Assembly (NCBI RefSeq): GCF_011089895.1
Contig: NZ_JAANAT010000001.1
Span: 3,224,001 to 3,288,000, forward strand
DNA length: 64,000 nt
From: Mucilaginibacter inviolabilis
GTDB taxonomy: Bacteria > Bacteroidota > Bacteroidia > Sphingobacteriales > Sphingobacteriaceae
Direction: 5' to 3'
Shown here: piece after piece, positions 46,603-58,000 of the stretch
Position numbering within the stretch: position 1 is the first letter of the stretch
Layout of the letters: the number at the start of each line of letters is the position of its first letter
Position numbers and translations under genes: made by a program
The notes under the pieces: generated by a model
The model's database searches: none
Told to the model about the DNA's origin: nothing
The model's input: only the letters and a program-made list of their open reading frames with translations

Positions 46603-48966
46603 TTAATCCTTTTTTAAAAATCTACTAAACGGACTTAATATTCTTTTTTTATTTAAGTCCTCCTCATAGTATCCATAACCGTAACCATATCCATAGCCGT
46701 AACCATACCCATTTCCTCTATTGACAGAGTTATACACAATGTTTAGATTTTTAAATATTTGCTTACGATACAGATTGTCAATTAAACTAACCTGAGCTTT
46801 GATACTATAGTTATTTCTAATTACAAACATTGTTGCATCAGCCCACTTGCTTAATATTTGGGCATCGGTAACCAAACCTACAGGAGGTGCATCAAGAATT
46901 ATAAAATCAAATTCTTTTTTAAGCTCAGCTATCAATATATCCATTCGTCCGTTGGTTAATAATTCCGCAGGATTTGGCGGCACAGGGCCGCTTGTTATAA
47001 TATAATAATTCTCTTGTTGCGGGATAGATCTTATAATGTCTTTAGAACTTACCTTACCTATAAAATAATTGGATAAACCAACCGAATTTTCTAACCCAAG
47101 AGCCGAATGGAGTTTAGGCTTACGCAAATCCAGTTCTAAAACAACTACTTTTTTATTTGCGGTTGCTAAACTTGCGCCTAAGTTCAATGAGATAAATGAC
47201 TTGCCTTCACCACTTATGTTTGAAGTAAATAAAATCACTTTATGATCATTATTGAAATCAATATATTGAAGATTAGTACGAAAAGCTCTCATCTGTTCGG
47301 CAATCATTGAACGAGGGCGTTCAGAGACAATAAGAGGAACCGAATCATCTGAGTGGGCTATCTCAGCAAGAATTGGTGTTCTCGTAAGCTTTTCAATTTG
47401 AGATTTATCCCTGATTTTATAATCTAATACGTTTTTCAGATATATTATTATAATTGGCAGAAGTAATCCTAATAGTATAAAAAAAGAATAGATTACACTC
47501 TTAACCGGCTTCAAAGGTGTGTTATCACTTATCGCTTTATCAATTGTTCTACTATCTGAAATAGTTGTAGCTAAAGAAAGCTCTGTTGATTCGCGTTTTT
47601 GCAATAAGAAATTAAACAGGTTATTTTTGATATCCTGCTGCCTCATTACATCAAGTAACCCTCTTTCTTTAGCAGGTACATTTTTTATTATTCCCGAAAA
47701 CTTTTTGCTTTCGCTTATTAACTGCTCTTTATTTAGTAGTAAGCCACTCTTTACGTTCTTTAATGTAGGCAGTAATGTTTCTTTAATACTTTGTATCTGG
47801 TCGTTTAGAGAGTTAACAATTGGATTTGTCTCTGGTGTGGTTCGTAACAAACTTGTTCTTGATATTTGGGCCTGACCCAATTGTTGTACCAAGGCCAATA
47901 AAGAAGGATCTTGTATACCCAGCATGGATGGTAATTTTACTCCTGTATTATCATTGCCTTCATTTAAATAAGACTCCAGATTATCCAACGATGCAAGTTG
48001 CAGGTTTATTTTGCTTAATTGATCGTCGTTATCTTTCACACTACTTAAAAACAATCCTGATTCAGCAGATATATCAGTGATGCTATTGCTCGATTTATAG
48101 TCCTGAACTTTCTTTTCAACAGAACTTAAATCGTTGGCTATTGATACCAGCCGGCTTTGAATAAAGTTTAATGAATTTGTTGCCGTTTTATTTTTATCAT
48201 CAATGGCAGCTATATTGTATTCGTCAATCAGATTATCCAAAATGTCTTTTCCTCGCTGCGGTATAGCATCTTCTAAACTAATTAATAATACAGTAGCCTC
48301 TTTACTTGCAGGATCGATTTTTATATTACCTGAATAAGCAGCAGCAAGATTTGCGGTTGTACTAAAAGTAACATAAATAGGCTGATTAGAAAAACGAACA
48401 TTTTTGGAGCGTGTAATAAGTATCAGACCAGCGTCTGTTTGTACAGGTTTATTTAATGAAACTGGCCTTCCATTAAACAAAGCTTTTTGTTCATCAACCA
48501 AATTAACAAGCCATTCCTTAGAATAAGTAAGTGCCCCCGGTTTTAGAACCTCTACTTCAAATGGGCCATTTTTATACAAATAGTATTTTGCTAAATGATG
48601 TTGTATATAATAATTTGTTTGAAGATGCAATGCTTCTACAACTTTAGTCATTAAAGAGTTAGACTTCAGTATTTGTATTTCATTATCTATAATCTTACTT
48701 GAAGAATTCAGATCAAGTTGATTTAACAAATCTTTAGCATCACTGCTTGCTGGGTTTTTATCGTCCTTAATTAATAAAGTAGTTTGAATTTTATACTGAG
48801 GAATTTGCGTTTGGATAAACAAATAACCAAGTACCAATGCCAATAGAAAGGACACAATAAACCACTTCCAATGAACTAAATATTTAAATAATATCTCTCG
48901 AGGATTTATTTCGGGTTCTTCAGCACCACTAACAATATATTCGGAAAACTTTTTTTCTTCTTGCAT
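46603..48966 (-). CDS. wzc: Wzc-type tyrosine autokinase and polysaccharide co-polymerase
   Basis: 787 residues. Membrane segments at about 34-51 and 491-511 enclose a periplasmic Wzz-like domain with coiled-coil stretches. The cytoplasmic BY-kinase has Walker A SGEGKS (585-590), Walker A' VVLELDLRKP (608-617) and Walker B FIILDAPP (688-695). The C-terminal cluster (751-767) is an alternating Gly-Tyr run with eight tyrosines, the autophosphorylation tail that controls polymer length and export. It forms an envelope-spanning complex with Wza, whose gene lies 13 bp upstream. Confidence 0.95.
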   Translation of the reverse strand: MQEEKKFSEYIVSGAEEPEINPREILFKYLVHWKWFIVSFLLALVLGYLFIQTQIPQYKIQTTLLIKDDKNPASSDAKDLLNQLDLNSSSKIIDNEIQILKSNSLMTKVVEALHLQTNYYIQHHLAKYYLYKNGPFEVEVLKPGALTYSKEWLVNLVDEQKALFNGRPVSLNKPVQTDAGLILITRSKNVRFSNQPIYVTFSTTANLAAAYSGNIKIDPASKEATVLLISLEDAIPQRGKDILDNLIDEYNIAAIDDKNKTATNSLNFIQSRLVSIANDLSSVEKKVQDYKSSNSITDISAESGLFLSSVKDNDDQLSKINLQLASLDNLESYLNEGNDNTGVKLPSMLGIQDPSLLALVQQLGQAQISRTSLLRTTPETNPIVNSLNDQIQSIKETLLPTLKNVKSGLLLNKEQLISESKKFSGIIKNVPAKERGLLDVMRQQDIKNNLFNFLLQKRESTELSLATTISDSRTIDKAISDNTPLKPVKSVIYSFFILLGLLLPIIIIYLKNVLDYKIRDKSQIEKLTRTPILAEIAHSDDSVPLIVSERPRSMIAEQMRAFRTNLQYIDFNNDHKVILFTSNISGEGKSFISLNLGASLATANKKVVVLELDLRKPKLHSALGLENSVGLSNYFIGKVSSKDIIRSIPQQENYYIITSGPVPPNPAELLTNGRMDILIAELKKEFDFIILDAPPVGLVTDAQILSKWADATMFVIRNNYSIKAQVSLIDNLYRKQIFKNLNIVYNSVNRGNGYGYGYGYGYGYGYYEEDLNKKRILSPFSRFLKKD
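46666..46710 (-). repeat. Hexanucleotide microsatellite encoding the Wzc Gly-Tyr tail
   Basis: The sense strand holds about seven tandem GGN-TAN units (Gly-Tyr). Tyr codons alternate between TAT and TAC and Gly codons vary, so the tract is partly degenerate but still prone to slippage that would add or remove Gly-Tyr pairs without a frameshift. Confidence 0.8.
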
Positions 48967-48979
48967 AAAAACTATATAA

Positions 48980-49780
48980 CTATCTCCTTACAATGTAAAG
49001 TATTAAAGTAAGTAAGCTTACAACAATTGGTACTACCTGATAAGTCCTATCAATTGATTGGGCTTTGGCTTTTCCTGTTTTTACATATATAACATCGTTA
49101 GCGTGCAAATAATAATAAGGAGAATTAAAAACGTCCCTTCCTCGTAAATCAACATTACCAAAAACTTTCTTCCCGTTCATATCTCTAACAATTGTTATAC
49201 TATCTCTTCTTGCAAATACAGTTAAGTCTCCTGCTAAACTCAATGCTTCAGGCAATGTTATCATTTCATTTGGAATAGTATAGATTGAGGGCTTGGCTAC
49301 CTCCCCTAAAACGGAGATACGATAGTTTAAGAATCTAACGTTTACAGTTGGTTCTTTTAAGTACTTACTTACTAAAACCTTTATGGTGTCACTTGCTTGT
49401 GTTGTTGAAAGCCCGCTTATTTTTAAGTTTCCTATCAAAGGTAATTGTATAACACCCGATGAGTTTACTAAATATCCAGGAGCCGCAGACTGACTCAGTA
49501 CAGCCGCGCCACTACCAGGGGTTGAAGAAGAACTACTGGAGCCCGAACTAACCGAATAAGGGTTAAAAAAGCTACTAGCCTCGGGGTTTAATGAATTTAC
49601 ATAAATCGAAAGAATGTCTCCTGGTTGAATTTTGGGGATATAAACTTTAGCTAAATCAAGCGTATCGGTAAAACCTTTTGTTTTTTGAAAATAAACCAGC
49701 TTTTTCTCATTGCTACAGGAAGATATAAGAATTACGGAAACAATAGCTAAAAAAAACTTTAAGAAATTATTTTTTATCAT
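48980..49780 (-). CDS. wza: Wza-type outer-membrane polysaccharide export lipoprotein
   Basis: 266 residues. A lipoprotein signal (FFLAIVSVILISSC, Cys22) is followed by the Poly_export domain (IQPGDILSIYVNSLNPEAS onward), a Ser/Gly-rich loop near 78-95, an SLBB domain (SVLGEVAKPSIYTIPNEMITLPEAL) and a C-terminal hydrophobic helix (about 243-264) ending YIVRR. This is shorter than the E. coli protein, as is usual in Bacteroidota. It is the first gene of the locus, with a good promoter element about 100 bp upstream. Confidence 0.93.
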   Translation of the reverse strand: MIKNNFLKFFLAIVSVILISSCSNEKKLVYFQKTKGFTDTLDLAKVYIPKIQPGDILSIYVNSLNPEASSFFNPYSVSSGSSSSSSTPGSGAAVLSQSAAPGYLVNSSGVIQLPLIGNLKISGLSTTQASDTIKVLVSKYLKEPTVNVRFLNYRISVLGEVAKPSIYTIPNEMITLPEALSLAGDLTVFARRDSITIVRDMNGKKVFGNVDLRGRDVFNSPYYYLHANDVIYVKTGKAKAQSIDRTYQVVPIVVSLLTLILYIVRR

Positions 49781-49880
49781 TTAGATTGTTTTTAAATTTT
49801 AGAAGATACATTACAACCTTCCCTTTTATTGATAACTATTTAGTATGCTGGCAATATTAATAAAAAACAATTGTCGTGCC

Positions 49881-49888
49881 CAAATATA
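49881..49888 (-). promoter_or_regulatory. Candidate -7 element (TATATTTG) for the polysaccharide operon
   Basis: Reading the minus strand, TATATTTG is an exact match to the Bacteroidota -7 consensus TAnnTTTG, about 100 bp before the wza ATG. An upstream ACTTTG is closer (13 bp) than the usual -33 spacing, so the upstream half is uncertain. Confidence 0.45.
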
Positions 49889-50015
49889 CAAAATCACTTA
49901 ACAAAGTATCATTTTTTTTAGCAATTTATTTGTATTTTGGTATTTTTTTTATTAATAATGAAATAATCTAAGATTAATTTAGAGTTCACTTTCCTCAAGT
50001 TAAATGAGGAATAAA

Positions 50016-50327
50016 TTATGCCTGCCCCATTGTTCCACCAAAATTCATCGGGAAACCTGAAGGCTCTTGTTGAACCTTAATTCGTCCATTAATCGATTCA
50101 AATTTTTCCAGATTGTCTTCCAATGCGGTTAATAAACGTTTAGCATGCTCTGGAGTTAAAATAACCCGTGACTTTACTTTTGCCTTTGGTATTCCTGGCA
50201 TTACCCTGATAAAATCGAGCACAAACTCTGAGCTTGAGTGGGTAATTATCGCCAAATTTGAATAAATTCCTTCTGCTATTTCTTCAGAAAGTTCAATATT
50301 CAGTTGATTTTCATTTTGTTCTTCCAT
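50016..50327 (-). CDS. DUF3467 family small protein
   Basis: 103 residues from MEEQNENQLNIELSEEIAEGIYSNLAI; a second ATG seven codons upstream (50348) is possible. The core ELSEEIAEGIYSNLAIITHSSSEFVLDFIRVMPGIPKAKVKSRVILTPEHAKRLL is the DUF3467 signature; the domain is found across Bacteroidota and its function is unknown. No signal peptide or membrane segment. It lies 3' of rpoC behind a terminator, so it is probably transcribed separately. Association with RNA polymerase genes is suggestive but not proof of a role in transcription. Confidence 0.88.
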   Translation of the reverse strand: MEEQNENQLNIELSEEIAEGIYSNLAIITHSSSEFVLDFIRVMPGIPKAKVKSRVILTPEHAKRLLTALEDNLEKFESINGRIKVQQEPSGFPMNFGGTMGQA

Positions 50328-50520
50328 TTTATTAAATAATAAAGCCATCCATTTATCAAAAGGCTCTCCAATAATAACAAATATTGTTCAACCTTTAATT
50401 GCATTTCAATTCATGCTTTAAAAAAATGCTTTATCGTAAGCAGTGAAACTCAGAACAGCCATGTTTTATTTTTGTTTCATTTTTTTTTCTTTTTACTAAT
50501 GTGATATAATCTCATCATTA

Positions 50521-50559
50521 AACAAAAAAGCCCTTCGGTAAAAACCGAAGGGCTTGTTA
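50521..50559 (-). terminator. Intrinsic terminator of the rpoBC operon
   Basis: In the rpoC sense direction the stem AAGCCCTTCGGT / ACCGAAGGGCTT (loop of four) is followed by a T-rich run. It lies 17 bp after the rpoC stop codon, a textbook Rho-independent terminator. Confidence 0.92.
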
Positions 50560-50575
50560 ATATATTCAAATGAAT

Positions 50576-53500
50576 TTACGCTTCTACTTCTTCAGTTTTT
50601 GAAGCCATTAAGCGATCAAATTCTTCCTGTGAACCTACACGGATATTTTCATATTCACGTAAGCCTGTACCAGAAGGAATCAAGTGACCAACAATAACAT
50701 TTTCTTTCAAGCCAAGCATCAGATCCTTTTTACCAGCTATAGCAGCCTCATTAAGAACCTTTGTAGTTTCCTGGAATGACGCAGCCGAGATAAACGACTT
50801 AGTGCCTAATGAAGCCCTGGTAATACCTTGTAGTATCGGACTTGAAGTTGCCGCAATAGCATCGCGTACTTCAACTAACCTTAAATCACGACGTTTCAGA
50901 ACAGAATTCTCATCACGTAATCTTCTTAATGATACGATCTGACCGGCTTTTAAAGTAGTTGAATCACCTGGTTCAATTACAACCTTTTTATCAAATATAT
51001 CATCATTCTCGGTCATGAAATCCCAGCTGTCAACAGCTTCACGCTCTAAGAAACGAGTATCACCCGCATCTTCGATTGATACTTTCTGCATCATCTGGTG
51101 AACAATCACCTCAAAGTGTTTATCATTGATCTTCACACCCTGTAAACGGTAAACCTCTTGTATACCATTTACCAGATATTCCTGTACCGCAGCCGGGCCC
51201 TTAATAGCCAGGATATCAGCAGGTGATATAGAACCATCAGATAACGGCATACCAGCTTTCACAAAGTCGTTATCCTGTACAAGGATGTGTTTTGACAATG
51301 GAACAAGGTACTTTTTAACCTGACCATCTTTTGATTCGATAGTGATTTCACGGTTACCACGTTTAACACCACCTAAGGTTACCACACCATCTATCTCTGT
51401 TACTACAGCAGGGTTTGATGGGTTACGTGCCTCAAATAACTCAGTTACGCGTGGTAAACCACCGGTGATATCCCGGGTTTTACCAGTTGAACGAGGGATC
51501 TTAGCAATAACCTGTCCTGTTTGTAGTTTTTCACCTTCTTCAACAGCGATGTGCGCCCCCACAGGGATGTTATATCCTTTTATTACGTTACCTTTTGTGT
51601 CGGTAATTTGAATAACAGGGTTTTTTGTTTTATCCCTTGTATCGATAATTACCTTTTCACGGTGACCAGTTTGCTCATCAGATTCTTCCCGGAAAGTGAT
51701 ACCATCCAATACGGCTTCAAACTGGGTTAAACCTGCAAATTCAGATATGATCACCGCGTTATACGGATCCCATGAACAAATACGATCGCCACGGGTAATT
51801 TTGCTGCCATCTTTTACATACAGGTATGAACCGTATGGAATGTTATTGGTAACAATTACTTTATTGCTTCCTTCTTCAACAATGCGGAACTCACCAGAAC
51901 GACCTAATACCACGTCTACATCACCTTCTTCGGTTTTGTATTGAACAGTACGTACGTTTTCAAATTCAATGATACCATCAAACCTTGCGTTGATCTGTGA
52001 TTCAGCCGCGATGTTTGAGGCGGTACCACCCACGTGGAATGTACGTAATGTTAACTGTGTACCCGGCTCACCAATTGACTGTGCTGCAATTACACCAACA
52101 GCTTCACCTTTTTGCACACGTTTACCGCTTGCCAGGTTGCGGCCATAGCATAATGCACAAACACCACGCTTACTTTCGCAGGTTAATACCGAACGTATTT
52201 CGATACCCTCTAATGGAGAGTTTTCAATCTTTTTACCTACTTCTTCAGTAATGTCCTGACCAGCTACTGCCAACAATTCGTTGGTGATAGGGTCATGCAC
52301 ATCATGTAAAGTTGTACGGCCTAAGATACGGTCATATAACGGCTCAACAATATCTTCATTGTCTTTCAGCGCAGTTGTGTAGATACCTCTTAAAGTACCG
52401 CAATCAACTTCACCAACAATCATATCCTGGGCAACGTCATGTAACCTACGGGTTAAGTAACCAGCATCAGCCGTTTTCAACGCCGTATCCGCCAAACCTT
52501 TACGGGCACCGTGAGTAGAGATAAAGTATTCCAATACAGACAAACCTTCTTTAAAGTTTGAAAGGATCGGGTTTTCGATAATCTCACCACCTGAACCTGA
52601 TTTTTGCGGCTTAGCCATCAAACCACGCATACCTGCAAGCTGACGGATCTGCTCTTTTGAACCACGGGCACCTGAATCAAGCATCATGTACACCGAGTTA
52701 AAGCCCTGGTTATCGTTACTTAGGATGTCCATTACATTCGCAGTTAAGCGATTGTTGATACGTGTCCAGATATCGATAATTTGGTTATAACGCTCGTTGT
52801 TGGTAATGAAACCCATGTTGTAGTTACCCATTACTTCTTCAACTTGTTTAGAAGCTGTTTCGATCAGTGTAACTTTTTCAGCAGGGATATTGATATCCTT
52901 CAGGTTAAATGATAAGCCACCTTGAAATGCCATTTTGAAACCTAATTCCTTAATATCATCAAGGAACTGGGCTGCACGGGCCATACCGGTAATTTTAACA
53001 ACCTCACCAATAATATCACGCAGTGATTTTTTGGTCAGCAATTCGTTGATATAACCTACTTCAACCGGTACATGCTGATTAAACAACACGCGGCCTACGG
53101 TAGTATCAATGATTTTGCTTACTATGCTGCCATCTTTTTCTTTTACTAAACCTTTAACTTTAATAAAGGCGTGCAGGTCAATTTTCTTCTCGTTATAAGC
53201 AATAAGTACTTCTTCTGCAGAATAGAAAGTTAACCCCTGCCCTTTAACCACACGGGTTGCATCTGTTTTACGGCCTTTGGTTATGTAGTACAAACCAAGC
53301 ACCATGTCCTGTGATGGTACAGTAATAGGCGTACCGTTAGCAGGGTTAAGGATGTTGTGTGATGCCAGCATTAAAATTTGGGCTTCCAAAATTGCCGCGT
53401 TACCTAGTGGTACGTGAACGGCCATCTGGTCACCGTCAAAATCCGCGTTGAAGGCGGTACAGGTTAATGGGTGCAATTGGATCGCTTTACCTTCAACCAG

Positions 53501-54862
53501 TTTTGGCTGGAACGACTGGATACCTAATCTGTGCAGCGTAGGCGCACGGTTTAATAATACAGGGTGTCCTTTCAATACGTTTTCCAGGATGTCCCAAACT
53601 AATGGGTCTTTACGATCAACTATCTTTTTGGCAGATTTTACTGTTTTAACCACACCACGCTCAATCATTTTGCGGATGATAAATGGTTTAAACAGCTCGG
53701 CAGCCATATCTTTTGGTAAACCGCACTCGTGTAATTTAAGGTTCGGGCCTACAACAATTACCGAACGGGCAGAGTAATCCACACGTTTACCTAATAAGTT
53801 TTGACGGAAACGGCCTTGTTTACCTTTCAGGATGTCTGAAAGTGATTTCAGGGCGCGGTTACCTTCGGTTTTTACCGCGTTTACTTTACGTGAGTTATCG
53901 AACAACGAGTCAACAGCTTCCTGTAACATACGTTTTTCGTTACGTAATATAACTTCCGGTGCTTTGATCTCGATCAAACGTTTTAAACGGTTGTTACGAA
54001 TAATTACACGACGGTAAAGGTCATTCAAATCCGAAGTTGCGAAACGGCCACCTTCCAGTGGTACCAACGGACGCAATTCAGGCGGGATAACCGGAACGAT
54101 TTTAACAATCATCCACTCAGGATTATTCTCGATACGAGTTTTTGCATCACGGAAAGCTTCAACAACCTGTAAACGTTTTAAAGCTTCGTTTTTACGTTGT
54201 TGTGAAGTTTCGTTTGCTGCCTGGTGACGCAGGCTAAATGATAACTCATCCAGGTCAAGGCGTTTCAACAGCTCTTCAAGAGCCTCGGCACCCATTTTGG
54301 CTACAAATTTCTGCGGATCTTTATCATCCAGGTATTGGTTTTCTTTTGGCAGGGTATCCAACACATCAAGATATTCCTCTTCAGTCAAGAAATCCATTTT
54401 GTTGATACCATCAGCTTCTTTGATACCTGGCTGTATAACTACATAACGCTCGTAGTATATAATTAAGTCGAGCCTTTTTGTTGGCAAGCCTAACAGGTAA
54501 CCGATTTTGTTTGGTAATGAACGGAAGTACCAGATATGAGCAACAGGAACTACAAGGTTAATGTGGCCCATGCGCTCGCGGCGTACTTTCTTTTCGGTTA
54601 CTTCAACACCGCAACGGTCGCACACGATACCTTTGTAACGGATACGTTTGTATTTACCGCAATGGCACTCATAATCTTTAACCGGACCAAAAATACGTTC
54701 GCAGAATAAACCATCGCGCTCAGGTTTATAAGTCCTGTAGTTGATGGTTTCTGGTTTTAAAACTTCACCGCTTGAACGTTCCAGAATGGACTCAGGAGAG
54801 GCCAGACTGATCGTAATTGTGGTGAAATTACTTTTGATTTTATTATCCTTTTTGTAAGACAT
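50576..54862 (-). CDS. rpoC: DNA-directed RNA polymerase subunit beta'
   Basis: 1428 residues, a full-length bacterial beta'. The N-terminal zinc finger ([20 protein letters not shown]), the catalytic [12 protein letters not shown] with three Asp residues, the bridge helix/trigger-loop region ([19 protein letters not shown], then LRTFHVGG) and the second zinc site ([13 protein letters not shown]) are all intact. It follows rpoB after a 153-bp quasi-palindromic spacer, an unusually long and structured gap for these two genes. Confidence 0.99.
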   Translation of the reverse strand: MSYKKDNKIKSNFTTITISLASPESILERSSGEVLKPETINYRTYKPERDGLFCERIFGPVKDYECHCGKYKRIRYKGIVCDRCGVEVTEKKVRRERMGHINLVVPVAHIWYFRSLPNKIGYLLGLPTKRLDLIIYYERYVVIQPGIKEADGINKMDFLTEEEYLDVLDTLPKENQYLDDKDPQKFVAKMGAEALEELLKRLDLDELSFSLRHQAANETSQQRKNEALKRLQVVEAFRDAKTRIENNPEWMIVKIVPVIPPELRPLVPLEGGRFATSDLNDLYRRVIIRNNRLKRLIEIKAPEVILRNEKRMLQEAVDSLFDNSRKVNAVKTEGNRALKSLSDILKGKQGRFRQNLLGKRVDYSARSVIVVGPNLKLHECGLPKDMAAELFKPFIIRKMIERGVVKTVKSAKKIVDRKDPLVWDILENVLKGHPVLLNRAPTLHRLGIQSFQPKLVEGKAIQLHPLTCTAFNADFDGDQMAVHVPLGNAAILEAQILMLASHNILNPANGTPITVPSQDMVLGLYYITKGRKTDATRVVKGQGLTFYSAEEVLIAYNEKKIDLHAFIKVKGLVKEKDGSIVSKIIDTTVGRVLFNQHVPVEVGYINELLTKKSLRDIIGEVVKITGMARAAQFLDDIKELGFKMAFQGGLSFNLKDINIPAEKVTLIETASKQVEEVMGNYNMGFITNNERYNQIIDIWTRINNRLTANVMDILSNDNQGFNSVYMMLDSGARGSKEQIRQLAGMRGLMAKPQKSGSGGEIIENPILSNFKEGLSVLEYFISTHGARKGLADTALKTADAGYLTRRLHDVAQDMIVGEVDCGTLRGIYTTALKDNEDIVEPLYDRILGRTTLHDVHDPITNELLAVAGQDITEEVGKKIENSPLEGIEIRSVLTCESKRGVCALCYGRNLASGKRVQKGEAVGVIAAQSIGEPGTQLTLRTFHVGGTASNIAAESQINARFDGIIEFENVRTVQYKTEEGDVDVVLGRSGEFRIVEEGSNKVIVTNNIPYGSYLYVKDGSKITRGDRICSWDPYNAVIISEFAGLTQFEAVLDGITFREESDEQTGHREKVIIDTRDKTKNPVIQITDTKGNVIKGYNIPVGAHIAVEEGEKLQTGQVIAKIPRSTGKTRDITGGLPRVTELFEARNPSNPAVVTEIDGVVTLGGVKRGNREITIESKDGQVKKYLVPLSKHILVQDNDFVKAGMPLSDGSISPADILAIKGPAAVQEYLVNGIQEVYRLQGVKINDKHFEVIVHQMMQKVSIEDAGDTRFLEREAVDSWDFMTENDDIFDKKVVIEPGDSTTLKAGQIVSLRRLRDENSVLKRRDLRLVEVRDAIAATSSPILQGITRASLGTKSFISAASFQETTKVLNEAAIAGKKDLMLGLKENVIVGHLIPSGTGLREYENIRVGSQEEFDRLMASKTEEVEA

Positions 54863-54881
54863 AGTCTCCTTGTTTTTTAAT

Positions 54882-55018
54882 GATTGAATTAGTGAGTTAG
54901 TGAATTAGTGAGTTAACCTGTTTTGTTAAATCACTCTTTTACTATGTTTGAATTAGTGAGCCAGCGAATTGATGATTTGTTCAATCACTAATTCACTAAC
55001 TCACTAAATCACTAATTA
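54882..55018. repeat. Word-iterated quasi-palindrome between rpoB and rpoC
   Basis: The left arm (54882-54916) reads GAATTAGTGAGTTAGTGAATTAGTGAG and similar; the right arm (54980-55018) reads the complementary AATCACTAATTCACTAACTCAC type. A third GAATTAGTGAG copy sits at 54950-54960. The right arm runs into the rpoB stop codon (55016-55018). The same vocabulary fills the spacers of the tRNA cluster near the window end. Confidence 0.85.
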
Positions 55019-58000
55019 TTCTAACGTGATATCTAAACCTAAACCTCTTAATTCATGAACCAATACGTTGAATGATTCAGGAACTGATGGTGTTGGCAGG
55101 TTTTCACCTTTAACAATAGCCTCGTAAGTTTTGGCACGGCCGATAACATCATCCGATTTAACGGTCAATATTTCCTGCAGTATGTTTGATGCACCGAATG
55201 CTTCAAGTGCCCAAACCTCCATCTCACCAAAACGCTGACCACCAAATTGAGCTTTACCACCCAATGGTTGTTGTGTAATTAATGAGTATGGCCCGATAGA
55301 ACGTGCGTGCATCTTATCATCAACCATGTGACCCAGTTTCAGCATGTATATAATACCTACTGTAGTTTGCTGGTCAAAACGGTCGCCTGTTAAGCCATTG
55401 TATAAATAGGTACGACCTGATTCTGGTAAGTTTGCTTTTTTAACCCACTCTTCCACTTCTTCATGGCTTGCACCATCAAAAATCGGGGTAGCGAATTTAA
55501 TACCAAGCTCTTTACCGGCCCAGCCTAATACGGTTTCATAGATCTGGCCCAGGTTCATACGTGAAGGTACACCCAGTGGGTTCAACACAATATCAACCGG
55601 TGTTCCATCCTCCAGGAAAGGCATATCCTCGTCACGTACAATACGTGCTACGATACCTTTGTTACCGTGACGACCGGCCATTTTATCACCTACTTTAAGC
55701 TTACGCTTTTTAGCGATGTAAACTTTAGCCATTTGTACGATACCTGATGGAAGCTCATCACCCACACTGATAGCGAATTTATCACGACGGTAAGCTCCTA
55801 ATTCCTCATTAACTTTGATGTTATAGTTATGAAGTAAAAGCTTGATCTGATCGTTTTTATCATCATCAGTTGTCCATTTAGTTGGGTTAATGTTTTCGTA
55901 ATTAAGCTCAACTAAAATTTTCTGGGTGAATTTTACACCTTTTGGTACTAAAAGCTCTTTGTAAATGTTGTAAACACCTTGTGATGTTTTACCATTCACG
56001 ATCTCAAATAACTTTTCGATCAAAGTGTTTTTAAGTTCTTTTACAGCTCTTTCGTGTTTAGTATCCAGTTTCTCCAACTGTGCTTTTTCTTCGGCCTTAG
56101 AGGTCTTTTTAGCACGGCTGAACAATTTGGTATCAATAACAACACCTGCAATAGATGGTGGAGTTTTCAGTGACGCATCTTTAACGTCGCCTGCTTTATC
56201 ACCAAATATGGCACGTAACAGTTTTTCTTCCGGTGACGGATCTGATTCCCCTTTTGGAGTGATCTTACCAATCAGGATATCGCCTTCTTTAACCTCGGCA
56301 CCAACACGGATAATACCGTCTTCGTCAAGATCTTTAGTAGCTTCTTCTGATACGTTAGGGATATCTGGTGTCAATTCCTCTTCACCACGTTTGGTATCAC
56401 GTACTTCCAGCTCAAACTCTTCAACGTGAAGTGAAGTGAAAATATCCTGTGAAACTACACGCTCAGATATTACGATCGCATCCTCAAAGTTATATCCCTG
56501 CCAAGGCATGAACGCCACTTTTAAGTTACGGCCCAATGCAAGCTCACCATTCTGAGTAGCGTAACCTTCGCAAAGAACTTCACCTTTTGATACTCTTTGG
56601 CCTTTTTTAACAATCGGCTTCAGGTTCATGGTGGTGCTTTGGTTGGTTTTTTTGAATTTGGTTAAACGATAGCTTTTTGAATCGCCATCAAATGAAACCA
56701 AACGGTCAAGCTCATCACGGTCATATTTAATACGGATCTCGTTGGCATCAACATATTCCACAACACCATCGCCTTCGGCGTTGATCAGTGTACGTGAATC
56801 TTTTGCCACACGTCCTTCCAGTCCGGTTCCAACAATTGGCGCTTCAGGGCGTAACAATGGTACGGCCTGGCGTTGCATGTTCGATCCCATCAATGCACGG
56901 TTAGCATCATCATGTTCCAGGAACGGAATTAATGAAGCCGCTATAGAAGTGATCTGGTTTGGAGCGATATCCATCAAATCGAGTCTTTCCGGCTCAATGA
57001 TCGGGAAGTCACCTTCAAAACGTGCTTTTACTTTTGGCAATGCAAACACACCTTTATCATCATAATGGGCATTAGCCTGACCAATAGTTTTACCGTCCTC
57101 ATCTTCTGCAGATAAATAGATAACTGGCTCTTCAACCTGTACCTTACCTTCAACCACACGTTTGTATGGAGTTTCGATAAAGCCTAAGTTGTTGATCTTA
57201 GCGTGTACGCAAAGTGATGATATCAAACCAATGTTCGGTCCTTCCGGGGTTTCAATAGTACACAACCTACCGTAGTGGGTGTAGTGTACGTCACGAACCT
57301 CGAAACCGGCACGCTCACGTGACAGACCACCGGGCCCAAGGGCTGACAGACGACGCTTGTGCGTGATCTCTGCCAGTGGATTGGTTTGGTCCATGAACTG
57401 TGATAACTGGTTTGTTCCGAAGAACGAGTTGATCACTGATGATAATGTACGTGCGTTGATCAGGTCGGTTGGGGTAAACACCTCGTTATCACGGATGTTC
57501 ATACGCTCACGTATAGTACGTGCCATACGTGCCAAACCAACACCAAACTGAGCATATAACTGCTCACCCACTGTACGAACACGACGGTTTGACAAGTGGT
57601 CAATATCATCCACCTCAGCTTTAGAGTTGATCAGTTTGATCAGGTACTTAACAATGGCAATGATATCCTGCTTGGTTAATACCTTTGTTTCATCAGAGGT
57701 ATTCAGTTTCAACTTACGGTTGATGCGGTAACGACCTACATCACCCAGGTCATATCTTTTATCAGAGAAGAATAAACGATCGATGATACCACGAGCTGTT
57801 TCTTCATCAGGTGGTTCAGCGTTACGTAATTGACGGTAGATGTGCTCAACCGCTTCTTTCTCCGAGTTCGAAGTATCTTTCTGTAAGGTATTGTATATAA
57901 TAGTATAATCACCGCTGGTGGCCGCATCTTCCTTGTTCAGGATGATGGTTTTAACACCCGCGTCGATGATCATATCAATATGATCGTCTTCCAATACGGT

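Noticed and set aside
47519..47875. Plus-strand frame of 118 codons within wzc
   Set aside because: Antisense to a well-supported coding region and with no motif.
54882..55018. CRISPR array or MITE
   Set aside because: The repeated words are 8-11 nt, degenerate and without unique spacers; no cas genes, and no terminal inverted repeats with target duplications are seen.
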